From: Megalopta genalis
Taxonomy: Eukaryota > Arthropoda > Insecta > Hymenoptera > Halictidae
Reading direction: 5' to 3'
Length of the DNA: 64,000 nt
Assembly: GCF_051020955.1 (NCBI RefSeq)
Contig: NW_027477097.1
Coordinates: forward strand, 35,380-99,379
This document shows, piece after piece, positions 50,430-63,501 of this stretch. A program made the translations under genes and the position numbers. The number at the start of each line of letters is the position of its first letter. Position 1 is the first letter of the stretch. The notes under the pieces are model-generated. The model saw only the letters and a list, made by a program, of their open reading frames with translations. It was not told where the DNA came from and searched no databases.

Positions 50430-53400
50430 TGCGAAACACATGATTTAGCTTAAAATTCATGCGAAACACGTGGTTTAGCTTCATATGCTTGCGAAACAAG
50501 TGGTTTAGCTTCAGATACTTGTGATAAACATGATTTAGCTTCAAATGCAGACGAAACAAGCGAATTAGTTTCAAATCCATGCGAAACACATGATTTAGCT
50601 TCAAATCCAAGCGAAACACATGGTTTAGCTTCATATTCTTGCGAAACAAATGGTTTAGCTTCATATACTTGCGATAAACATGATTTGGCTTCAACCGCCT
50701 GCGAAACAAACGAGTTAGCATTAAAACCAAGCGAGACACATGATTTAGCTTCAAGTCAATGCGAAGCAGATGGCTTAGCTTCATATCCATGCGAAACAAA
50801 TGACTTAGCTACAAATACTTGCGAATATAAGTGATACAGCTTCAAATGAATGCGAAACAAACGAGGTAGCTTCAAATCCATGCGAAACAAATGATTTACC
50901 TTCAAATTAATGCAAAGTAGCAGGCTTATCTTCAAATCCATGCGAAACACATGATTTAGCTTCAAATCCAAGCGAAACACATGGTTTAGCTTCATATTCT
51001 TGCGAAACAAATGGTTTAGCTTCATATACTTGTGATAACCATGATTTAGCTCCAACCGCATGCGAAACAAACGAGTTAGCATTAAAATCAAGCGAGACAT
51101 GTGATTTAGCTTCAAATCAATGCGAAGTAGATGGCTTAGCTTCATATCCATACGAAACAAATGACATAGCTTCAAATACTTGCGAATATAAGTGATACAG
51201 CTTCAAATGAATGCGAAACAAACGAGGTAGCTTCAAATCCATGCGAAACAAATGATTTTTCTTCATATACTTGCGATACAAGTGAACTAGCTTCAATTGC
51301 AGCGAAACAAACCAGATAGCTTCAATTCCATGCGAAACACATGATTTAGCTTAAAATTCATGCGAAACAGATTATTTAGCTTCAAATACTTGCGATATGA
51401 ACGATATACCTTCAAATGCAGGCAAATAAACGAGTTAGCTCAAATCCATACGAAACACATGATTTACCTTCAAATTAATGCAAAGTAGAAGGTTTATCTT
51501 CAAAGCCATGCGACACAAATGACTTAGCTTTAAATACTTGCGAATATAAGTGATACAGCTTCAAATGAATGCGAAACAAACGAGGTAGCTTCAAATCCAT
51601 GCGAAACAAATGATTTACCTTCAAATTAATGCAAAGTAGGAGGCTTATCTTCAAATCCATGCGAAACACATGATTTAGCTTCAAATCCAAGCGAAACACA
51701 TGGTTTAGCTTCATATTCTTGCGAAACAAATGGTTTAGCTTCATATACTTGCGATACAAGTGATCTAGCTTCAAATGCAGGCGAAACAAACCAGGTAGCT
51801 TCAATTCCATGCGAAACACATGATTTAGCTTAAAATTCATACGAAACAAATGATTTAGCTTCAAATACTTGCGATATAAACGATATACCTTCAAATGTAG
51901 GTAAAACAAACGAGTTAGCTTCAAATCCAGGCGGAACTCATGATTTAGCTTCAAATCAATGCGAAGCACATGGTTTAGCTTCATATGCTTGCGAAACAAG
52001 TGGCTTAGCTTCAGATACTTGTGATAAACATGATTTAGCTTCAACTGCATGCGAAACAATCGAGTTAGTTTAAAATCCAAGAGAAAAACACGATTTAGCT
52101 TCAAATCAATGCGAAGTAGAAGACTTAGCTTCAAATCGATGCCATACGAATGATTTAGCTTCAAATACCTGCGATAGAAGTGATATAGCTTCAAATGCAG
52201 GCGAAACAAACGAGTTAGCTTCAAGTCTATGCGAAAGACATGATTTAGCTTCAAATTCATGCGAAACACGTGGTTTAGCTTCATATTCTTGCGAAACAAA
52301 TGGTTTAGATTCAGATACTTGTGATAAACATGATTTAGCTTCAAATGCAGACGAAACAAGCGAATTAGTTTCAAATCCATGCGAAACACATGATTTAGCT
52401 TCAAATCCAAGCGAAACACATGGTTTAGCTTCATATTCTTGCGAAACAAATGGTTTAGCTTCATATACTTGCGATAAACATGATTTAGCTTCAACCGCCT
52501 GCGAAACAAACGAGGTAGCATTAAAACCAAGCGAGTCACATGATTTAGCTTCAAATCAATGCGAAGTAGATGGCTTAGCTTCATATCCATGCGAAACAAA
52601 TGACTTAGCTTCATATACTTGCGATACAAGTGATCTAGCTTCAAATGCAGGCGAAACAAACCAGGTAGCTTCAATTCCATGCGAAACACATGATTTAGCT
52701 TAAAATTCATACGAAACAAATGATTTAGCTTCAAATACTTGCGATATAAACGATATACCTTCAAATGTAGGTAAAACAAACGAGTTAGCTTCAAATCCAT
52801 GCGGAACACATGATTTAGCTTCAAATCAATGCGAAGCACATGGTTTAGCTTCATATGCTTGCGAAACAAGTGGCTTAGCTTCAGATACTTGTGATAAATA
52901 TGATTTAGCTTCAACTGCATGCGAAACAAACGAGTTAGTTTAAAATCCAAGAGAATCACACGATTTAGCTTCAAATCAATGCGAAGTAGAAGACTTAGCT
53001 TCAAATCGATGCCATACGAATGATTTAGCTTCAAATACCTGCGATAGAAGTGATATAGCTTCAAATGCAGGCGAATCAAACGAGTTAGCTTCAAGTCTAT
53101 GCGAAAGACATGATTTAGCTTCAAATTCATGCGAAACACTTGGTTTAGCTTCATATTCTTTCGAAACAAATGGTTTAGATTCAGATACTTGTGATAAACA
53201 TGATTTAGCTTCAAATGCAGGCGAAACAAACGAATTAGTTTCAAATCCATGCGAAACACATTATTTAGCTTCAAATCCAAGCGAAACACATGGTTTAACT
53301 TCATATTCTTGCGAAACAAATGGTTTAGCTTCATATACTTGTGATAAACATGATTTAGCTTCAACCGCCTGCGAAACAAACGAGTTAGCATTAAAACCAA

Positions 53401-54900
53401 GCGAGACACATGATTTAGCTTCAAGTCAATGCGAAGTAGATGGCTTAGCTTCATAACCATGCGAAACAAATGACTTAGCTTCAAATACTTGCGAATATAA
53501 GTGATACAGCTTCAAATGCATGCGAAACAAACAAGTTAGTATCAAATCCATGCGAAACACATGATTTAGCTAAAACTCAATGCAAAGTAGAAGGCGTAGC
53601 TTCAAATCCATGCGGAACAAATGATTTAGCTTCAAATACATGCGATATAAGTGATATAGATTCAACTGCAGGCGAAACAAACGAGGTAGATTCAAATCCA
53701 TGCGAAACAAATGATATTTCTTCAAATACTTGCGAAACAAATGATTTTTCTTCAAATACTTGCGATACAAGTGAACTAGCTTCAAATGCAGGCGAAACAA
53801 ACCAGGTAGCTTCAATTCCATGCGAAACACATGATTTAGCTTAAAATTCATGCGAAACAATTGATTTAGCTTCAAATTAATGCAAAGTAGATTGCTTATC
53901 TTCAAAGCCATGCGACACAAATGATTTAGCTTCAAATACTTGCGTTATAATTGATACAGCTTCAAATGCAGGCGAAACAATCGAGTTAGCTTCAAATCCA
54001 TGCGAAACACATGATTTAGCTTCAAATCCAAGCGAAACACATGATTTAGCTTAAAATCCATACGAAACAAATGATTTAGCTTCAAATACTTGCGATGTAA
54101 ACGGTATACCTTCAAATGTAGGCAAAACAAACGAGTTAGCTTCAAATCCAGGCGGAACTCATGATTTAGCTTCAAATCAATGCGAAGCACATGGTTTAGC
54201 TTCATATGCTTGCGAAACAAGTGGCTTAGCTTCAGATACTTGTGATAAACATGATTTAGCTTCAACTGCATGCGAAACAATCGAGTTAGTTTAAAATCCA
54301 AGAGAAAGACACGATTTAGCTTCAAATCAATGCGAAGTAGAAGACTTAGCTTCAAATCGATGCCATACGAATGATTTAGCTTCAAATACCTGCGATAGAA
54401 GTGATATAGCTTCAAATGCAGGCGAAACAAACGAGTTAGCTTCAAGTCTATGCGAAAGACATGATTTAGCTTCAAATTCATGCGAAACACGTGGTTTAGC
54501 TTCATATTCTTGCGAAACAAATGGTTTAGATTCAGATACTTGTGATAAACATGATTTAGCTTCAAATGCAGACGAAACAAGCGAATTAGTTTCAAATCCA
54601 TGCGAAACACATGATTTAGCTTCAAATCCAAGCGAAACACATGGTTTAGCTTCATATTCTTGCGAAACAAATGGTTTAGCTTCATATACTTGCGATAAAC
54701 ATGATTTAGCTTCAACCGCCTGCGAAACAAACGAGGTAGCATTAAAACCAAGCGAGTCACATGATTTAGCTTCAAATCAATGCGAAGTAGATGGCTTAGC
54801 TTCATATCCATGCGAAACAAATGACTTAGCTTCATATACTTGCGATACAAGTGATCTAGCTTCAAATGCAGGCGAAACAAACCAGGTAGCTTCAATTCCA
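50430..54900. repeat. 4,471-bp tandem segment, unit 1
   Basis: Repeated directly at about 54901-59397. Rare shared variants include GTGATAACCATG, the GCAGCGAAACAAACCAGATAG monomer and GCTTTAAATACTTGCGAAT. The length equals 149 monomers plus one base. Confidence 0.9.
51475..53484 (-). other. Second longest stop-free run in the satellite (669 codons), not called as a gene
   Basis: Same ten-residue LKLNHVFRMD-type repeat as the run at 12870-14942, opening with TTG. Its counterpart one tandem unit downstream is split into two runs (55946-57271 and 57262-57954) by a 1-bp deletion near 57275. Loss of the frame thus appears without any other sign of change, which argues against coding constraint. 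Confidence 0.6.
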
Positions 54901-57900
54901 TGCGAAACACATGATTTAGCTTAAAATTCATGCGAAACACGTGGTTTAGCTTCATATGCTTGCGAAACAAGTGGTTTAGCTTCAGATACTTGTGATAAAC
55001 ATGATTTAGCTTCAAATGCAGACGAAACAAGCGAATTAGTTTCAAATCCATGCGAAACACATGATTTAGCTTCAAATCCAAGCGAAACACATGGTTTAGC
55101 TTCATATTCTTGCGAAACAAATGGTTTAGCTTCATATACTTGCGATAAACATGATTTGGCTTCAACCGCCTGCGAAACAAACGAGTTAGCATTAAAACCA
55201 AGCGAGACACATGATTTAGCTTCAAGTCAATGCGAAGCAGATGGCTTAGCTTCATATCCATGCGAAACAAATGACTTAGCTACAAATACTTGCGAATATA
55301 AGTGATACAGCTTCAAATGAATGCGAAACAAACGAGGTAGCTTCAAATCCATGCGAAACAAATGATTTACCTTCAAATTAATGCAAAGTAGCAGGCTTAT
55401 CTTCAAATCCATGCGAAACACATGATTTAGCTTCAAATCCAAGCGAAACACATGGTTTAGCTTCATATTCTTGCGAAACAAATGGTTTAGCTTCATATAC
55501 TTGTGATAACCATGATTTAGCTCCAACCGCATGCGAAACAAACGAGTTAGCATTAAAATCAAGCGAGACATGTGATTTAGCTTCAAATCAATGCGAAGTA
55601 GATGGCTTAGCTTCATATCCATACGAAACAAATGACATAGCTTCAAATACTTGCGAATATAAGTGATACAGCTTCAAATGAATGCGAAACAAACGAGGTA
55701 GCTTCAAATCCATGCGAAACAAATGATTTTTCTTCATATACTTGCGATACAAGTGAACTAGCTTCAATTGCAGCGAAACAAACCAGATAGCTTCAATTCC
55801 ATGCGAAACACATGATTTAGCTTAAAATTCATGCGAAACAGATTATTTAGCTTCAAATACTTGCGATATGAACGATATACCTTCAAATGCAGGCAAATAA
55901 ACGAGTTAGCTCAAATCCATACGAAACACATGATTTACCTTCAAATTAATGCAAAGTAGAAGGTTTATCTTCAAAGCCATGCGACACAAATGACTTAGCT
56001 TTAAATACTTGCGAATATAAGTGATACAGCTTCAAATGAATGCGAAACAAACGAGGTAGCTTCAAATCCATGCGAAACAAATGATTTACCTTCAAATTAA
56101 TGCAAAGTAGGAGGCTTATCTTCAAATCCATGCGAAACACATGATTTAGCTTCAAATCCAAGCGAAACACATGGTTTAGCTTCATATTCTTGCGAAACAA
56201 ATGGTTTAGCTTCATATACTTGCGATACAAGTGATCTAGCTTCAAATGCAGGCGAAACAAACCAGGTAGCTTCAATTCCATGCGAAACACATGATTTAGC
56301 TTAAAATTCATACGAAACAAATGATTTAGCTTCAAATACTTGCGATATAAACGATATACCTTCAAATGTAGGTAAAACAAACGAGTTAGCTTCAAATCCA
56401 GGCGGAACTCATGATTTAGCTTCAAATCAATGCGAAGCACATGGTTTAGCTTCATATGCTTGCGAAACAAGTGGCTTAGCTTCAGATACTTGTGATAAAC
56501 ATGATTTAGCTTCAACTGCATGCGAAACAATCGAGTTAGTTTAAAATCCAAGAGAAAAACACGATTTAGCTTCAAATCAATGCGAAGTAGAAGACTTAGC
56601 TTCAAATCGATGCCATACGAATGATTTAGCTTCAAATACCTGCGATAGAAGTGATATAGCTTCAAATGCAGGCGAAACAAACGAGTTAGCTTCAAGTCTA
56701 TGCGAAAGACATGATTTAGCTTCAAATTCATGCGAAACACGTGGTTTAGCTTCATATTCTTGCGAAACAAATGGTTTAGATTCAGATACTTGTGATAAAC
56801 ATGATTTAGCTTCAAATGCAGACGAAACAAGCGAATTAGTTTCAAATCCATGCGAAACACATGATTTAGCTTCAAATCCAAGCGAAACACATGGTTTAGC
56901 TTCATATTCTTGCGAAACAAATGGTTTAGCTTCATATACTTGCGATAAACATGATTTAGCTTCAACCGCCTGCGAAACAAACGAGGTAGCATTAAAACCA
57001 AGCGAGTCACATGATTTAGCTTCAAATCAATGCGAAGTAGATGGCTTAGCTTCATATCCATGCGAAACAAATGACTTAGCTTCATATACTTGCGATACAA
57101 GTGATCTAGCTTCAAATGCAGGCGAAACAAACCAGGTAGCTTCAATTCCATGCGAAACACATGATTTAGCTTAAAATTCATACGAAACAAATGATTTAGC
57201 TTCAAATACTTGCGATATAAACGATATACCTTCAAATGTAGGTAAAACAAACGAGTTAGCTTCAAATCCATGCGAACACATGATTTAGCTTCAAATCAAT
57301 GCGAAGCACATGGTTTAGCTTCATATGCTTGCGAAACAAGTGGCTTAGCTTCAGATACTTGTGATAAATATGATTTAGCTTCAACTGCATGCGAAACAAA
57401 CGAGTTAGTTTAAAATCCAAGAGAATCACACGATTTAGCTTCAAATCAATGCGAAGTAGAAGACTTAGCTTCAAATCGATGCCATACGAATGATTTAGCT
57501 TCAAATACCTGCGATAGAAGTGATATAGCTTCAAATGCAGGCGAATCAAACGAGTTAGCTTCAAGTCTATGCGAAAGACATGATTTAGCTTCAAATTCAT
57601 GCGAAACACTTGGTTTAGCTTCATATTCTTTCGAAACAAATGGTTTAGATTCAGATACTTGTGATAAACATGATTTAGCTTCAAATGCAGGCGAAACAAA
57701 CGAATTAGTTTCAAATCCATGCGAAACACATTATTTAGCTTCAAATCCAAGCGAAACACATGGTTTAACTTCATATTCTTGCGAAACAAATGGTTTAGCT
57801 TCATATACTTGTGATAAACATGATTTAGCTTCAACCGCCTGCGAAACAAACGAGTTAGCATTAAAACCAAGCGAGACACATGATTTAGCTTCAAGTCAAT

Positions 57901-59397
57901 GCGAAGTAGATGGCTTAGCTTCATAACCATGCGAAACAAATGACTTAGCTTCAAATACTTGCGAATATAAGTGATACAGCTTCAAATGCATGCGAAACAA
58001 ACAAGTTAGTATCAAATCCATGCGAAACACATGATTTAGCTAAAACTCAATGCAAAGTAGAAGGCGTAGCTTCAAATCCATGCGGAACAAATGATTTAGC
58101 TTCAAATACATGCGATATAAGTGATATAGATTCAACTGCAGGCGAAACAAACGAGGTAGATTCAAATCCATGCGAAACAAATGATATTTCTTCAAATACT
58201 TGCGAAACAAATGATTTTTCTTCAAATACTTGCGATACAAGTGAACTAGCTTCAAATGCAGGCGAAACAAACCAGGTAGCTTCAATTCCATGCGAAACAC
58301 ATGATTTAGCTTAAAATTCATGCGAAACAATTGATTTAGCTTCAAATTAATGCAAAGTAGATTGCTTATCTTCAAAGCCATGCGACACAAATGATTTAGC
58401 TTCAAATACTTGCGTTATAATTGATACAGCTTCAAATGCAGGCGAAACAATCGAGTTAGCTTCAAATCCATGCGAAACACATGATTTAGCTTCAAATCCA
58501 AGCGAAACACATGATTTAGCTTAAAATCCATACGAAACAAATGATTTAGCTTCAAATACTTGCGATGTAAACGGTATACCTTCAAATGTAGGCAAAACAA
58601 ACGAGTTAGCTTCAAATCCAGGCGGAACTCATGATTTAGCTTCAAATCAATGCGAAGCACATGGTTTAGCTTCATATGCTTGCGAAACAAGTGGCTTAGC
58701 TTCAGATACTTGTGATAAACATGATTTAGCTTCAACTGCATGCGAAACAATCGAGTTAGTTTAAAATCCAAGAGAAAGACACGATTTAGCTTCAAATCAA
58801 TGCGAAGTAGAAGACTTAGCTTCAAATCGATGCCATACGAATGATTTAGCTTCAAATACCTGCGATAGAAGTGATATAGCTTCAAATGCAGGCGAAACAA
58901 ACGAGTTAGCTTCAAGTCTATGCGAAAGACATGATTTAGCTTCAAATTCATGCGAAACACGTGGTTTAGCTTCATATTCTTGCGAAACAAATGGTTTAGA
59001 TTCAGATACTTGTGATAAACATGATTTAGCTTCAAATGCAGACGAAACAAGCGAATTAGTTTCAAATCCATGCGAAACACATGATTTAGCTTCAAATCCA
59101 AGCGAAACACATGGTTTAGCTTCATATTCTTGCGAAACAAATGGTTTAGCTTCATATACTTGCGATAAACATGATTTAGCTTCAACCGCCTGCGAAACAA
59201 ACGAGGTAGCATTAAAACCAAGCGAGTCACATGATTTAGCTTCAAATCAATGCGAAGTAGATGGCTTAGCTTCATATCCATGCGAAACAAATGACTTAGC
59301 TTCATATACTTGCGATACAAGTGATCTAGCTTCAAATGCAGGCGAAACAAACCAGGTAGCTTCAATTCCATGCGAAACACATGATTTAGCTTAAAAT
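54901..59397. repeat. 4,471-bp tandem segment, unit 2
   Basis: Near-identical to unit 1. It differs visibly by the 1-bp deletion near 57275 (TGCGAACACATG for TGCGGAACACATG), which changes the offset from 4,471 to 4,470. Homology with unit 1 ends about 59397, where the sequence continues with ATTCATACGAAAC instead of ATTCATGCGAAAC. Confidence 0.9.
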
Positions 59398-62027
59398 TCA
59401 TACGAAACAAATGATTTAGGTTCAAATACTTGCGATATAAACGATATACCTTCAAATGTAGGTAAAACAAACGAGTTAGCTTCAAATCCATGCGGAACAC
59501 ATGATTTAGCTTCAAATCAATGCGAAGCACATGGTTTAGCTTCATATGCTTGCGAAACAAGTGGCTTAGCTTCAGATACTTGTGATAAATATGATTTAGC
59601 TTCAACTGCATGCGAAACAAACGAGTTAGTTTAAAATCCAAGAGAATCACACGATTTAGCTTCAAATCAATGCGAAGTAGAAGACTTAGCTTCAAATCGA
59701 TGCCATACGAATGATTTAGCTTCAAATACCTGCGATAGAAGTGATATAGCTTCAAATGCAGGCGAATCAAACGAGTTAGCTTCAAGTCTATGCGAAAGAC
59801 ATGATTTAGCTTCAAATTCATGCGAAACACTTGGTTTAGCTTCATATTCTTTCGAAACAAATGGTTTAGATTCAGATACTTGTGATAAACATGATTTAGC
59901 TTCAAATGCAGGCGAAACAAACGAATTAGTTTCAAATCCATGCGAAACACATTATTTAGCTTCAAATCCAAGCGAAACACATGGTTTAACTTCATATTCT
60001 TGCGAAACAAATGGTTTAGCTTCATATACTTGTGATAAACATGATTTAGCTTCAACCGCCTGCGAAACAAACGAGTTAGCATTAAAACCAAGCGAGACAC
60101 ATGATTTAGCTTCAAGTCAATGCGAAGTAGATGGCTTAGCTTCATATCCATGCGAAACAAATGACTAAGCTTCAAATACTTGCGAATATAAGTGATACAG
60201 CTTCAAATGCATGCGAAACAAACAAGTTAGTATCAAATCCATGCGAAACACATGATTTAGCTAAAACTCAATGCAAAGTAGAAGGCGTAGCTTCAAATCC
60301 ATGCGGAACAAATGATTTAGCTTCAAATACATGCGATATAAGTGATATAGATTCAACTGCAGGCGAAACAAACGAGGTAGATTCAAATCCATGCGAAACA
60401 AATGATATTTCTTCAAATACTTGCGAAACAAATGATTTTTCTTCAAATACTTGCGATACAAGTGAACTAGCTTCAAATGCAGGCGAAACAAACCAGGTAG
60501 CTTCAATTCCATGCGAAACAATTGATTTAGCTTCAAATTAATGCAAAGTAGATGGCTTATCTTCAAAGCCATGCGACACAAATGATTTAGCTTCAAATAC
60601 TTGCGTTATAATTGATACAGCTTCAAATGCAGGCGAAACAATCGAGTTAGCTTCAAATCCATGCGAAACACATGATTTAGCTTCAAATCCAAGCGAAACA
60701 CATGATTTAGCTTAAAATCCATACGAAACAAATGATTTAGCTTCAAATACTTGCGATGTAAACGGTATACCTTCAAATGTAGGCAAAACAAACGAGTTAG
60801 CTTCAAATCCAGGCGGAACTCATGATTTAGCTTCAAATCAATGCGAAGCACATGGTTTAGCTTCATATGCTTGCGAAACAAGTGGCTTAGCTTCAGATAC
60901 TTGTGATAAACATGATTTAGCTTCAACTGCATGCGAAACAATCGAGTTAGTTTAAAATCCAAGAGAAAAACACGATTTAGCTTCAAATCAATGCGAAGTA
61001 GAAGGCTTAGCTTCAAATCGATGCCATACGAATGATTTAGCTTCAAATACCTGCGATAGAAGTGATATAGCTTCAAATGCAGGCGAAACAAACGAGTTAG
61101 CTTCAAGTCTATGCGAAAGACATGATTTAGATTCAAATTCATGCGAAACACGTGGTTTAGCTTCATATTCTTGCGAAACAAATGGTTTAGATTCAGATAC
61201 TTGTGATAAACATGATTTAGCTTCAAATGCAGACGAAACAAGCGAATTAGTTTCAAATCCATGCGAAACACATGATTTAGCTTCAAATCCAAGCGAAACA
61301 CATGGTTTAGCTTCATATTCTTGCGAAACAAATGGTTTAGCTTCATATACTTGCGATAAACATGATTTAGCTTCAACCGCCTGCGAAACAAACGAGGTAG
61401 CATTAAAACCAAGCGAGTCACATGATTTAGCTTCAAATCAATGCGAAGTAGATGGCTTAGCTTCATATCCATGCGAAACAAATGACTTAGCTTCAAATAC
61501 TTACGAATATAAGTGATACAGCTTCAAATGCATGCGAAACAAACGAGTTAGCATCAAATCCATGCCAAACACATGATTTAGATCCAAAACAATGAGAAGT
61601 AGAAGGCTTAGCTTCGAATCCATGCGAATCAAATGATTGAGCTTCAAAAACTTGCGATATAAGTGATATAGATTCAACTGCAGGCGAAACAAACGAGGTA
61701 GCTTCAAATCCATGCGAAACAAATGATATTTCTTCAAATACTTGCGAAACAAATGATTTAGCTTCAGATACTTGTGTTATAAATGATATAACATCAAATG
61801 CAGGCCAAACAAACGAGTTAGCTTCAGATCCATGCGGAACACATGATTTAGCTTCAAATTCATGCGAAACACGTGGTTTAGCTTTGTTACGTCTCCCGAC
61901 GTTTGATTAAGGACAATTACCATATAATTACTCGAATAAATATAAAATAAGTAAATATGTATTCACCTTATCATCGTAAGAATAAGATACACACTCAGTT
62001 ACATACCCACCTTCATAAGACACTACA

Positions 62028-62351
62028 GAACTCTACGTTAACTACACTTCTTTACCGACCTTATGGAACCCACCGAACTCTACTATACCGACAATACTAA
62101 GCCGCACCTCTTCCGAGAAGAACTCTACGTTAACTACACTTCTTTACCAACTACATAGAACCCACCGAACTCCACCATACCGATAACACTAAGCCGCATG
62201 AACACTAATACTTAAGTAACAATTATAACGTAACTCGTAACGTTAGTACTTAAGTAGCAATTATAACATAACCCGTAGCGTTAGCACTTAAGTAACATTA
62301 GAACATAACTCGTGGCGTTAATATTTAAGCAACATTTACAACATAACTCGT
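62028..62351 (+). repeat. Internal tandem repeats of insert copy 3
   Basis: The 79-bp duplication and four units of about 38 bp match copy 2. Confidence 0.85.
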
Positions 62352-62396
62352 CAGTAAGACATATTCTAAGTACCCACAATTGCGCGCGGACTGGTG

Positions 62397-62491
62397 TTAC
62401 GTCAGTCCGCTGAACGTGGCATCCCCGCTCCGAGCGCTCCGTTGCCATGGAGACCTCCCTCCACGACGACCGAGCCTACCAAGATGGCGGC
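62397..62491 (+). promoter_or_regulatory. Promoter-like motif cluster of insert copy 3
   Basis: CRE/ATF-type, X-box and YY1/TISU motifs are unchanged from copies 1 and 2. Confidence 0.55.
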
Positions 62492-62654
62492 GGGATCGCA
62501 GCCTAGAAGGATCCATGCGGAACCGAGCAGAACAGTTCCGCATCCAACCTCTACGACTCGACTTCTCAGCTCCCAACCGGGGAGACCTTTCGGTTCCATC
62601 TCAAGTCAAGCTCTCTTCGATTATAACGTTAGAAATTTTATTCGTAGGAAGTAA
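62484..62654 (+). CDS. Small reading frame at the TISU ATG, insert copy 3 (56 aa)
   Basis: Intact and identical in translation to copy 1. Confidence 0.35.
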   Translation: MAAGSQPRRIHAEPSRTVPHPTSTTRLLSSQPGRPFGSISSQALFDYNVRNFIRRK

Positions 62655-62804
62655 GAACGCGCTTTTGTACTTTATATTATAATAGAATATATCAGATTTA
62701 GTTACAACTCAACTCAATTCATTATCCCAACGTCCACTACTAACATTAGGATTACCTCGGCTTCGCTTATCTTTATTACTTCGAACGTTAGCGTAGCACC
62801 TTCA

Positions 62805-62923
62805 GAAAGCGTGTGTACTGGACTTTCACCATAAGCCCTACACGCCACCGAAGCTGCGAATTTAACTTGGTCTTCCCGAAAGCGTGTGTACTGGGCATTC
62901 ACCGCATGTCCTGCACGCCACCG
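62805..62923 (+). repeat. 46-bp direct repeat, insert copy 3
   Basis: Same pair as in the other copies, but 73 bp apart because the 1-bp deletion lies between the two units. Confidence 0.8.
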
Positions 62924-62970
62924 GAAAGAAACTGGACTCGCGTTATACTAGGTTATTCTATTGTGCATAC

Positions 62971-63270
62971 ATGCCGCATCAATCTGGACGCAGGGCCTAT
63001 CTAAAGAAGCTTCTTCGTGAGTTCTCTCGAGTCCCGTGCGAGTCTAAAATAATTTATCGGTCGCGTATTGTGGAAATAGTTAGTCACACACCGCGAGTAG
63101 ACCCGGAAACGCGCGAGGTTGTTTATACTGAGGAAATAAGCTTCGTTCAAGAATATCGCGCTCCGCGTCGAAGCCGTCCTGCATCCGGAGATCACTTCAC
63201 CGAAACCCCGATCGAGCCACCAACCGCCAACGCCCAGGAAAATCTCGACGACGCCGGGGCCTGCCAATAA
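62971..63270 (+). CDS. Unrecognised 99-aa reading frame, insert copy 3
   Basis: The frame from the ATG is identical to the other copies. The upstream in-frame extension seen in copies 1 and 2 is broken here by the 1-bp deletion near 62873, so only the ATG-initiated version is common to all three. Confidence 0.4.
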   Translation: MPHQSGRRAYLKKLLREFSRVPCESKIIYRSRIVEIVSHTPRVDPETREVVYTEEISFVQEYRAPRRSRPASGDHFTETPIEPPTANAQENLDDAGACQ

Positions 63271-63325
63271 CCTCCCCTACACAAAATCAGGCCGAACACC
63301 GACCCAGGGGACGAGCGGAGGCAAC

Positions 63326-63334
63326 GAGGTAAGT
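63326..63334 (+). promoter_or_regulatory. Consensus 5' splice donor, insert copy 3
   Basis: GAG|GTAAGT, unchanged from the other copies. Confidence 0.4.
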
Positions 63335-63501
63335 GCAGTGTAAGCATCCCTTATAGAGCCGAGTTGACGGGTCGTGAGACCCTGTAATACGCGAACGGTA
63401 CGCGTCGCGTGTACAAAACGGTGGTTCGAAATACGTCTTGTTTCCGCGGTCCGTAGAAAAGTTATATATATTTTTCGGAACGTCTACCGCGGGACGTAAC
63501 A

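Larger units (their letters stand above)
48892..61884. repeat. Satellite array, block III
   Basis: Thirty-bp monomer satellite, largely alternating type 1 and type 2 pentamers, with recurrent 31-bp class E monomers (GCGAATATAAGTGATACA). Its first 1.5 kb match the sequence after insert copy 1, and its last 1.3 kb match the sequence before inserts 1 and 2. The middle is a 4.47-kb tandem duplication. The 163-bp subarray of block II is absent. Confidence 0.97.
61885..63501 (+). mobile_element. Insert copy 3: solo LTR-like element, 1,617 bp
   Basis: Same ends and GCTT duplication (61881-61884 and 63502-63505) and the same flanks as copies 1 and 2; it lies 14,611 bp from copy 2. It shares the T of copy 2 at the first variable site and the G of copy 1 at the second. 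It lacks one T in the TCTTTCCCG run (about 62872-62874). The mixed pattern suggests gene conversion or an independent mutation in copy 2. Confidence 0.85.

Noticed and set aside
30769..63501. Three independent insertions of the element
   Set aside because: Same target base, same flanking rare variants on both sides and near-identical sequence point to duplication after one insertion.
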